From Bacteroides sp. UBA1317 (GTDB taxonomy: Bacteria > Bacteroidota > Bacteroidia > Bacteroidales > Bacteroidaceae), in assembly GCA_002307035.1 (NCBI GenBank), contig DBTL01000083.1:1-12610 (forward strand): a stretch of 12,610 nt of DNA, read 5' to 3'. Shown piece by piece: positions 7,073-12,610 of the stretch. The notes below the pieces were generated by a model. The model saw nothing but the letters and a program-made list of their open reading frames with translations, made no database searches and was not told the DNA's origin. The translations under genes were made by a program, and so were the position numbers. Numbering within the stretch: the stretch's first letter is position 1; every line of letters begins with the position of its first letter.

Positions 7073-7960
7073 TTATTTTTTTAGCGCATCAAACAGTTCC
7101 ATGATGCGCTCTAATTCTTCTTCGTTATTGAATGGGATACTTATTTTACCTTTACCTTTTTCCGAGCAAGTGAGTTGAACTTTGGTGTTGAAGAAGCCAG
7201 ATAAATGTTTTTTTAATAGATTAAACTCTTCCGGTAGCTTAGCACGCTTAGGCGCAATTTTCTTTCCTCCGCTCTTTATGGTTTCTCCTTCACTCAGTGA
7301 TTTTACCAGTTCTTCTACTTTGCGAACAGAATATCCGTGTTCCAGTATTTCATCAAAAACTTTAACTTGAAGCGTGGGGTCGGCTAGCGTAATCAATGCG
7401 CGTGCATGGCCCATATCAATTTGTTTGTTTTGAATCGCCATTTGTATCGAGGCGGGTAGCTTGAGTAATCGTAAATAGTTTGCAATAGTGGTACGTTTTT
7501 TGCCTACGCGTTCACTGAGCCTTTCCTGTGTTAAATCATATTGCTCAATGAGGTGTTGGTAGGCCAAAGCTATCTCTACAGAGTTCAAATCTTCACGTTG
7601 GATATTCTCAATCAAAGCCATTTCCATCACATTTTCATCGTCTGCAGTACGTATGTAGGCTGGTATGGTTGATAATCCGGCTTTCAGTGACGCCCGATAT
7701 CGTCGTTCACCTGCTATAATTTGGTATTCTTCATCTGAAAGCTTGCGCAGGGTAATAGGTTGGATGATTCCTATTTCAGAGATGGAGTCTGATAACTCTT
7801 GAAGAGCAGTCTCGTCAAACTCACGACGTGGTTGATTGGGATTGACGGAGATCTTCGACAACTCTATTTCGTTTATAGAAGAAGAACCTTCGGTTTTAAC
7901 TTCATCCATAGAGAGCAAAGCGTCGAGCCCTCTGCCTAGTGTATTTCTTCTTTGTGCCAT
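7073..7960 (-). CDS. parB: Chromosome-partitioning protein ParB (Spo0J family)
   Basis: A 295-residue CTP-dependent DNA clamp that loads at parS sites near the replication origin and works with ParA to segregate chromosomes. The N-terminus (RRNTLGRGLDALL, 4-16) resembles the basic ParA-stimulating tail. Next come the nucleotide-binding part of the ParB/Srx domain, with IIQPITLR (65-72) and GERRYRA (84-90), then ENIQREDLN (118-126), and the helix-turn-helix that reads parS (LTQERLSERVGKKRTTIANYLR, 143-164). GHARALI (184-190) follows, then a basic linker and a C-terminal dimerisation region (about 240-295). No catalytic or recognition motif looks damaged. It starts 9 nt after parA, and its stop abuts the DUF5683 start. 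No convincing parS site is in the window. Confidence 0.96.
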   Translation of the reverse strand: MAQRRNTLGRGLDALLSMDEVKTEGSSSINEIELSKISVNPNQPRREFDETALQELSDSISEIGIIQPITLRKLSDEEYQIIAGERRYRASLKAGLSTIPAYIRTADDENVMEMALIENIQREDLNSVEIALAYQHLIEQYDLTQERLSERVGKKRTTIANYLRLLKLPASIQMAIQNKQIDMGHARALITLADPTLQVKVFDEILEHGYSVRKVEELVKSLSEGETIKSGGKKIAPKRAKLPEEFNLLKKHLSGFFNTKVQLTCSEKGKGKISIPFNNEEELERIMELFDALKK

Positions 7961-7969
7961 AATCTTCGT

Positions 7970-8737
7970 TTATTTAGTATTTCTGCTGATGAGTTCTTTC
8001 GCTAGAGTCAAGTAGTTTTTAGCTCCAGTTGATTCGGCATCATAGAGGATGGTAGGAAGTCCGTAACTAGGTGCCTCACTTAATTTCACATTGCGTTGGA
8101 TGACTGTGTTAAAGACTAACTCCTGAAAATGACGTTTTACTTCGTCGTATATTTGATTTGCCTGACGCAAACGAGAATCGTACATTGTAAGGAGAAATCC
8201 TTCTATTTCCAAAGTAGGATTTAGTTTAGACTTAATAATCTTAATTGTATTTAATAGTTTGCTAATCCCTTCGAGCGCAAAGTATTCGGCTTGAACCGGG
8301 ATAATAACGGAGTCGGCGGCAGTTAATGCATTAATCGTTATTAGCCCCAATGATGGTGAGCAATCAATCAAAATGTAGTCGTAGTCTTCTTTCAATGGAG
8401 TTAGTACCTCTTTTAATATCTTTTCGCGATTCTTGAGGTTAAGCATCTCTATTTCAGCTCCCACCAAGTTGATGTGTGAAGAGATTATTTTTAACGACTC
8501 AATTTCTGTGTCAAGAATGGCTTTTTTCACATCAGCCTGATCTATTATACATTCGTAAATAGTACATTCCGATTGCTTGATGTCTACGCCTAAGCCTGAA
8601 GAGGCATTAGCCTGAGGGTCAGCATCAACAACCAACACTTTCTTTTCGAGAGTAGCAAGCGAGGCTGCAAGATTTATAGTGGTGGTTGTTTTACCCACAC
8701 CACCTTTTTGATTAGCCAAAGCAATTATTTTTCCCAT
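7970..8737 (-). CDS. parA: Chromosome-partitioning ATPase ParA (Soj)
   Basis: A 255-residue cytoplasmic ATPase that binds the nucleoid non-specifically when bound to ATP and is released by ParB, moving ParB-parS complexes. The deviant Walker A motif KGGVGKTT is at residues 11-18, Walker A' VVDADPQAN at 36-44 and Walker B YILIDCSPS at 121-129. Basic residues of the DNA-binding face lie in SRLRQANQ (188-195). NVKLSEAPSYGLP (216-228) is a hallmark of chromosomal Soj-type ParA. It lacks the N-terminal helix-turn-helix of type Ia plasmid ParA, so autorepression by direct operator binding is not expected. First gene of the parA-parB-DUF5683-mltD run. The ATG at 8737 leads straight into the usual MGKIIALANQKGG opening. 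Upstream lies an unusually long AT-rich spacer shared with surE. Confidence 0.97.
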   Translation of the reverse strand: MGKIIALANQKGGVGKTTTTINLAASLATLEKKVLVVDADPQANASSGLGVDIKQSECTIYECIIDQADVKKAILDTEIESLKIISSHINLVGAEIEMLNLKNREKILKEVLTPLKEDYDYILIDCSPSLGLITINALTAADSVIIPVQAEYFALEGISKLLNTIKIIKSKLNPTLEIEGFLLTMYDSRLRQANQIYDEVKRHFQELVFNTVIQRNVKLSEAPSYGLPTILYDAESTGAKNYLTLAKELISRNTK

Positions 8738-8892
8738 ATGCTTTAATTTTATGGCAGCGAAATAAGTGATAATAACTTAGAGTGCCTACTAAAAAAGAAA
8801 AACTTTGCAAAATCAGTTGATAAAATGCACTTTTTGTTAATAACTTAATTCAAAATGCTATTTATTAAGCTTGTTATATCTTCTTGGGCACG

Positions 8893-8900
8893 CAAATATA
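8893..8900 (-). promoter_or_regulatory. Possible -7 box for the parA operon (TATATTTG)
   Basis: The minus strand reads TATATTTG, matching TAnnTTTG, but no -33 TTTG-like element sits at the right distance. If used, transcription would start near 8887 and leave a leader of about 150 nt before parA. It is the only full -7 match I find on this strand between 8738 and 8900. Weak call. Confidence 0.3.
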
Positions 8901-9042
8901 TATATTTTCATTGAATTAAATGGCTTTTTTTCACTCACTTGCAGAACATTAAGATTTCTAAACTGCTTTATAATAAGTTTTTGACTTCTTTCAAGAGCTT
9001 TTAGCCTACGGAAGAGTTATTGATGCTTATGCTTTTAATAGT

Positions 9043-9073
9043 TTTCGTGGTCTCTGTTTTTTTTCTACTTTTG
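9043..9073 (+). promoter_or_regulatory. Candidate promoter for surE-lpxB
   Basis: TACTTTTG (9066-9073) matches TAnnTTTG in full. TTTC (9043-9046) is a 3-of-4 match to the -33 TTTG with a 19-nt spacer. The predicted start near 9080 leaves about 20 nt to ATG 9101 but only about 6 nt to ATG 9086, which favours the later start codon for surE. Confidence 0.5.
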
Positions 9074-9100
9074 TGCAGATAATAAATGATGGATAAGCCA

Positions 9101-9889
9101 ATGGAAAATAAAAAGCCGCTGATATTAGTGTCAAATGATGACGGAATATCGGCAAAAGGTATTAGTGAACTCATAAAATATCTTCGCCCGCTTGGTGAAA
9201 TAGTGGTGATGGCACCCGATTCTCCCCGGTCGGGTAGTGGATGTGCGCTGACTGTAACCAAGCCGGTTCATTATCAGCTTGTGCGTCAAGAGGTGGGATT
9301 GACTATCTATAAATGCTCGGGTACTCCAACAGACTGTGTGAAACTTGCTCGTAACACCGTTCTTGACCGTAAGCCTGACTTAGTGGTGGGAGGAATTAAT
9401 CATGGTGACAACTCGGCTACAAATGTTCACTATTCCGGTACGATGGGCGTGGTGATTGAAGGATGTCTAAATGGTATCCCATCCATCGGTTTTTCTTTAT
9501 GTAATCATGGTGCTGATGCTAACTTTGAACCAGCTAAAGAGTATATACAAAGAATTGTTGCTACAGTTCTTGAAAAGGGACTTCCTCCTCTTGTTTGCTT
9601 GAACGTAAATTTTCCCGATCAACAACATCTTAAAGGCGTTAAAATTTGCGAACAAGCTAAAGGGCATTGGCAGAAGGAGTGGGAACCTTGTCCTCGTCTT
9701 CATGATAAAAACTATTTCTGGTTGACTGGAGAATTTACAAATCTGGATTTGGAGAATGAACAAAGCGATAGTTGGGCACTGAGCCATGGATATGTGGCGG
9801 TTACCCCTGTTACAGTCGATCTCACAGCCTATAATTATATGGACGAACTGAAAAAACACTTTTCCATTGACGGGGAGTGTCTGTTATAG
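9101..9889 (+). CDS. surE: 5'/3'-nucleotidase SurE
   Basis: A 262-residue metal-dependent phosphatase of the SurE family, which removes phosphate from nucleoside monophosphates (and, in some members, short polyphosphate) in the cytoplasm, with a stationary-phase survival role in E. coli. The active-site loops are intact: LVSNDDG (9-15; D13, D14), APDSPRSGSG (38-47; S44) and GGINHGDN (97-104; N100), followed by HYSGTMGVVIEG (110-121), typical of the family. In-frame ATGs also occur at 9086 and 9089. I chose 9101 because it gives the MENKKPLILVSNDDG opening and a workable distance from the promoter; 9086 would add five residues (MMDKP). lpxB begins 45 nt downstream on the same strand and may be cotranscribed. 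Confidence 0.95.
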   Translation: MENKKPLILVSNDDGISAKGISELIKYLRPLGEIVVMAPDSPRSGSGCALTVTKPVHYQLVRQEVGLTIYKCSGTPTDCVKLARNTVLDRKPDLVVGGINHGDNSATNVHYSGTMGVVIEGCLNGIPSIGFSLCNHGADANFEPAKEYIQRIVATVLEKGLPPLVCLNVNFPDQQHLKGVKICEQAKGHWQKEWEPCPRLHDKNYFWLTGEFTNLDLENEQSDSWALSHGYVAVTPVTVDLTAYNYMDELKKHFSIDGECLL

Positions 9890-9934
9890 ATGCTACGTTT
9901 TTTGTTTTTGAAATAACTAAAATAGTTGTGCTAT

Positions 9935-11071
9935 ATGAAGTATTATCTGATTGTTGGTGAAGCATCTGGAGATTTGCATGCCGCACACCTAATGGCCGCT
10001 TTGCAACACGAAGATGCTCTGGCTGAGTTTCGTTTTTTTGGTGGCGATATGATGGCGCATGTAGGGGGAGTGATGGTTAAGCATTACAAAGATTTGGCAT
10101 ATATGGGCTTTGTGCCGGTGTTACTCCATCTTCGTACAATTTTTGCTAACATGAAATTCTGCAAGAAAGATATTATGGATTGGAAACCGGATGTCGTTAT
10201 CCTTGTTGATTATCCGGGATTTAATCTTAACATTGCTCAATTTGTACATGCAAAAACAGATATCCCTGTCTATTATTATATTTCTCCCAAGATATGGGCA
10301 TGGAAGGAATACCGTATAAAGAATATCAAGCGGGATGTGAATGAACTTTTTTCTATCTTGCCATTTGAAGTTGAGTTTTATAATAAACATCACTATCCGA
10401 TACATTACGTAGGGAATCCAACAGTAGACGAAGTAGCTAATTTTCGCATTAACTATTCTGAGTCTTTTTCTGAATTTAATAGAAAGAATGATTTGGACGA
10501 GAGAAGGATTATTGCTTTGTTGGCAGGTAGCAGGAAGCAAGAAATTAAAGATAATTTGCCTGATATGATTTCTGCTGCCTCATCTTTTCCTGATTATCAG
10601 ATGGTTTTGGCTGCTGCACCGGGCATAGATCCTGAATATTACGATAAGTTCCTTGCCGGTTCGGGTGTAAAAATTGTTTTTGGACAAACTTATGCTTTGT
10701 TGCATCATGCAAAAGCTGCTTTAGTTACTTCGGGTACGGCAACTCTCGAAACGGCTTTGTTTCTGACTCCTCAAGTAGTTTGCTATCATACTCCTATAGG
10801 GAAAATTATTGCCTTTCTAAAGAAACATATATTAAAAGTGAAATTTATTTCGTTAGTAAATCTGATAGCCGGATGTGAGGTCGTTAAGGAACTAGTTGCG
10901 GACTCAATGACAATAGAAAACATTTCTCTTGAATTAGAAAGCATATTGCATAGAGAAGATTACCGGAAGGAAATGTTAATCGGATATAATAATGTGATTA
11001 CTGCATTGGGACCCTCCGGAGCACCTGATAGAGCGGCAAAGAGTATCATCCAGTTATTGGACAATCGATGA
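9935..11071 (+). CDS. lpxB: Lipid-A-disaccharide synthase LpxB
   Basis: A 378-residue GT19 glycosyltransferase that joins UDP-2,3-diacylglucosamine and lipid X to form the lipid A disaccharide at the inner membrane, so the cell makes lipopolysaccharide or lipooligosaccharide. Motifs in order: GEASGD (8-13), VDYPGFN (91-97), SPKIWAWK (117-124), GNP (160-162), LAGSRKQEI (196-204), TSGTATLE (265-272) and NLIAGCEVVKEL (309-320). ATG at 9935 gives the standard MKYYLIVGEASGD opening; a TTG at 9926 would only add three residues and is unlikely. A small inverted repeat AACTA/TAGTT (9915-9927) lies just before the start, too weak to interpret. It follows surE and converges on cdsA with a 75-nt gap. 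Confidence 0.96.
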   Translation: MKYYLIVGEASGDLHAAHLMAALQHEDALAEFRFFGGDMMAHVGGVMVKHYKDLAYMGFVPVLLHLRTIFANMKFCKKDIMDWKPDVVILVDYPGFNLNIAQFVHAKTDIPVYYYISPKIWAWKEYRIKNIKRDVNELFSILPFEVEFYNKHHYPIHYVGNPTVDEVANFRINYSESFSEFNRKNDLDERRIIALLAGSRKQEIKDNLPDMISAASSFPDYQMVLAAAPGIDPEYYDKFLAGSGVKIVFGQTYALLHHAKAALVTSGTATLETALFLTPQVVCYHTPIGKIIAFLKKHILKVKFISLVNLIAGCEVVKELVADSMTIENISLELESILHREDYRKEMLIGYNNVITALGPSGAPDRAAKSIIQLLDNR

Positions 11072-11080
11072 TGCAATGGC

Positions 11081-11118
11081 GTGATAGCGAAGACTGCCTG
11101 TCACATTATTGATTTTAT
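11081..11118 (+). terminator. Weak candidate terminator after lpxB
   Basis: GTGATAG (11081-11087) can pair with CTGTCAC (11098-11104), with one U-G pair, around a 10-nt loop, followed by the T-rich ATTATTGATTTTAT. It starts 9 nt after the lpxB stop codon, between convergent genes, where a terminator is expected. The stem is short and the T-run is interrupted, so this is tentative. Confidence 0.35.
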
Positions 11119-11146
11119 GGAGTATAAAGAGTTAGCACCATTCAGA

Positions 11147-11995
11147 CTAAGGCGCAATTGTTGAAATCATATAAAGGTAAATAACTGCTGCTGGTATAGC
11201 TATTAGTGCACTGTCAAAACGATCGAGCATCCCACCGTGCCCGGGAAGGATTGTTCCTGAATCTTTTACTCCTAATTGGCGTTTCAATAATGACTCACTT
11301 AGATCGCCCCATGTGCCAAAGACAACTACCGTTATTGATAGTCCAATCCATGCAAAAGTAGACAGGAAGGGAAAGTAATTGGCAAACACCAGTGAAGTAG
11401 AGATCGCTACAATACCTCCTGCAATAGAGCCTTCCCATGACTTTTTAGGTGATACTCGCTCAAACAAACGATGCTTTCCTATTAGGCTACCGACACAATA
11501 TGCTCCAGTGTCGTTTAACCAAATAAAAACAAAAACGGAAAGTGGAAGAATGGGATTGTATTCTACATAACCCGTATTTTGATTGCTCTGAAAGGCCAAA
11601 ACGTTGAGCAATGCGAAAGGTAGCGCAACATAAAGTTGGCTAAACATAGCGTAGGCCCAATTAATAATGGGATTCGTTTTCTTCAGATAAAGCTCGCTGA
11701 TAATCAAATAAATAATTAAAGCAAGGTAAGGTATAAATACCTTGGAATCTGTTACATCCATACAAAATGCCATAATAGCAAGGAATAGATATACACCACC
11801 GAGCATCGTTATCGTTTTGTTGACGTATGCTCCTTCTGTTTTACCGTTTAGCAAGTGTGTAAACTCTCGTATTGTCAGAGCACTAATAAGAGTAAATAAT
11901 ATTCCAAAAGAGAGAGGGCTGTACAAAAGACAGCCCATTAATATTGTAACGAAGAATACTCCGGTTACAGTTCGTTGTATAAGATTATTTTTCAA
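11147..11995 (-). CDS. cdsA: Phosphatidate cytidylyltransferase CdsA
   Basis: A 282-residue polytopic inner-membrane enzyme that makes CDP-diacylglycerol from CTP and phosphatidate, the branch point of phospholipid synthesis. Several hydrophobic helices are visible (about 11-42, 63-80, 87-103, 115-135, 150-170, 191-228, 262-279). The family signature is complete near the C-terminus: SLLKRQLGVKDSG (235-247), then LPGHGGMLDRFD (250-261). NDTGAY (161-166) and SPKKSWEGS (182-190) also fit. The start is a TTG at 11995, giving MKNNLIQRTVTG; the first in-frame ATG is residue 20, inside the first membrane helix, so using it would break that helix. The TTG lies 13 nt after the ftsH stop, so the gene is probably cotranscribed with, and may be translationally linked to, ftsH. 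Confidence 0.95.
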   Translation of the reverse strand: MKNNLIQRTVTGVFFVTILMGCLLYSPLSFGILFTLISALTIREFTHLLNGKTEGAYVNKTITMLGGVYLFLAIMAFCMDVTDSKVFIPYLALIIYLIISELYLKKTNPIINWAYAMFSQLYVALPFALLNVLAFQSNQNTGYVEYNPILPLSVFVFIWLNDTGAYCVGSLIGKHRLFERVSPKKSWEGSIAGGIVAISTSLVFANYFPFLSTFAWIGLSITVVVFGTWGDLSESLLKRQLGVKDSGTILPGHGGMLDRFDSALIAIPAAVIYLYMISTIAP

Positions 11996-12008
11996 TGTAC
12001 TTAGAACT

Positions 12009-12610
12009 TTAGTTTTGAGGTTCTTTGACTTCCGCTTCCGTCTCTGAATTTAATTCGGGAGCACTTGTTTTCGATTTCTCTTCAGTTATTTCATTTCCAT
12101 TCTCTGGTTTCTTGCGTAATTCAGCAGCCATAATCTCTTCTGAGCGTGAAGTCCAAACACGTTTACCGAATATTCGTTCCACATCTTCAGCAAATATAAC
12201 TTCTTTTTCTATTAGTAAAGCAGCTAATTTGTTATGCCCTTCTTTGTGTTCCGAGAGGATTTGTTTAGCGCGTTCGTATTGCTCGTTTATCATCTGTTTA
12301 ACTTCTTCATCTATCAACTCAGCTGTTCGTTCACTATATGGTTTGTTGAATGAATATTCATCATTGTTATAATAACAAAGATTAGGAAGTTTTTCACTCA
12401 TACCAAGATAGGCAATCATTCCATAAGCTTGCTTTGTAACGCGTTCCAAATCATTCATAGCTCCGGTAGAGATTCTGCCTACAAATAGGCTTTCAGCAGC
12501 TCGTCCGCCAAGGGTGGCGCACATTTCATCGAGCATTTGTTCTTTGGTCGTGATCTGTCTTTCTTCAGGTAGGTACCATGCTGCTCCTAAGGCTCGCCCA
12601 CGAGGTCCAA
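12009..12610 (-). CDS. ftsH: ATP-dependent zinc metalloprotease FtsH, C-terminal 199 residues (partial)
   Basis: The 3' part of ftsH; the AAA+ domain and the HExxH zinc site lie beyond the right edge. The frame is open from base 12608 to the stop at 12011-12009. What is visible is the M41 peptidase domain: GPRGRALGAAWYLPEERQ, then TTKEQMLDEMCATLGGRAAE, then ISTGAMNDLERVTKQA. The Asp of that last segment (codon 12452-12450) aligns with the third zinc ligand of FtsH. The domain continues with helices to GKRVWTSRSEEI, and the last 35 or so residues are hydrophilic and Glu/Lys-rich, a poorly conserved tail. It acts at the inner membrane, degrading misfolded membrane proteins and regulatory substrates. 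cdsA follows 13 nt downstream. Confidence 0.95.
   Translation of the reverse strand, partial: GPRGRALGAAWYLPEERQITTKEQMLDEMCATLGGRAAESLFVGRISTGAMNDLERVTKQAYGMIAYLGMSEKLPNLCYYNNDEYSFNKPYSERTAELIDEEVKQMINEQYERAKQILSEHKEGHNKLAALLIEKEVIFAEDVERIFGKRVWTSRSEEIMAAELRKKPENGNEITEEKSKTSAPELNSETEAEVKEPQN

Larger units (their letters stand above)
8738..9100. other. AT-rich divergent intergenic region between parA and surE
   Basis: The longest gene-free stretch of the window (363 bp). It holds a candidate -7 box for parA (8893-8900), a better surE promoter (9043-9073), a 10-bp direct repeat TAATAACTTA (8770-8779 and 8838-8847) and a weak inverted repeat CTTAAT/ATTAAG (8844-8849, 8864-8869). The inverted repeat TAAGT/ACTTA (8763-8767, 8775-8779) overlaps the first direct repeat copy. 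I see no credible ORF, no tRNA, no clear RNA fold and no parS site. Small AT-rich repeats are expected by chance here, so their meaning is uncertain. Confidence 0.6.

Noticed and set aside
9001..9261. 86-codon minus-strand frame overlapping the surE start and promoter
   Set aside because: It overlaps the conserved surE N-terminus and shows no domain; it reads as a shadow.
9901..9930. Separate promoter directly before lpxB (TTTG then TAGTTGTG)
   Set aside because: The -7 match is imperfect, and the predicted start would fall on the ATG itself.
9926..9934. TTG start three codons upstream of lpxB
   Set aside because: ATG 9935 gives the standard LpxB N-terminus, and nothing favours the TTG.
10121..10540. 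139-codon minus-strand frame inside lpxB
   Set aside because: Antisense to conserved lpxB motifs and without any recognisable feature of its own.
12025..12372. 115-codon plus-strand frame opposite ftsH
   Set aside because: Ser-rich shadow of the ftsH Glu/Lys-rich tail and helices, with no independent support.

Overview
This window looks like chromosomal housekeeping DNA from a Bacteroides-type member of the Bacteroidota. Four things point that way. Several upstream regions carry the TAnnTTTG -7 promoter box typical of the phylum. Strong Shine-Dalgarno sequences are scarce. The proteins read as Bacteroidales versions of their families. The gene order also matches, from memory, the conserved Bacteroides block alaS / M23 / merR / rel / mltD / DUF5683 / parB / parA / surE / lpxB / cdsA / ftsH. 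Base composition and codon use look even throughout. I see no insertion sequence, phage gene, CRISPR array, tRNA, rRNA or sign of recent transfer.

Layout, left to right. (1) 1-982, minus: N-terminal 327 codons of alaS, running off the left edge, with a structured leader. (2) 1140-2486, plus: a membrane-anchored M23 (LytM-type) peptidase and a small MerR-family regulator, transcribed away from alaS from an overlapping divergent promoter region. (3) 2523-4772, minus: a full-length Rel/SpoT (p)ppGpp synthetase/hydrolase with its own promoter inside a longer apparent ORF. (4) 4862-4920: a striking near-perfect palindrome between mltD and rel. (5) 4956-8737, minus: a tight parA-parB-DUF5683-mltD operon with gaps of 9, 0 and 11 nt. 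(6) 8738-9100: a 363-bp AT-rich divergent regulatory region. (7) 9101-11071, plus: surE and lpxB. (8) 11147-12610, minus: cdsA, probably started by TTG, just downstream of the 3' part of ftsH, which runs off the right edge.

The genes cover envelope growth (M23 peptidase, MltD-like transglycosylase, LpxB for lipid A, CdsA for phospholipids, FtsH protease), chromosome partition (ParA/ParB), nucleotide and stress metabolism (Rel, SurE) and translation (AlaRS). The most interesting context is the translationally coupled run from chromosome partition into an uncharacterised exported protein and a wall lytic enzyme, followed by the palindrome and the stringent-response gene.

I did not find a new defence, mobile or biosynthetic system. 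The observations worth following are mostly regulatory: the palindrome, the alaS leader stem, the start-site decisions and the parA-surE intergenic region.
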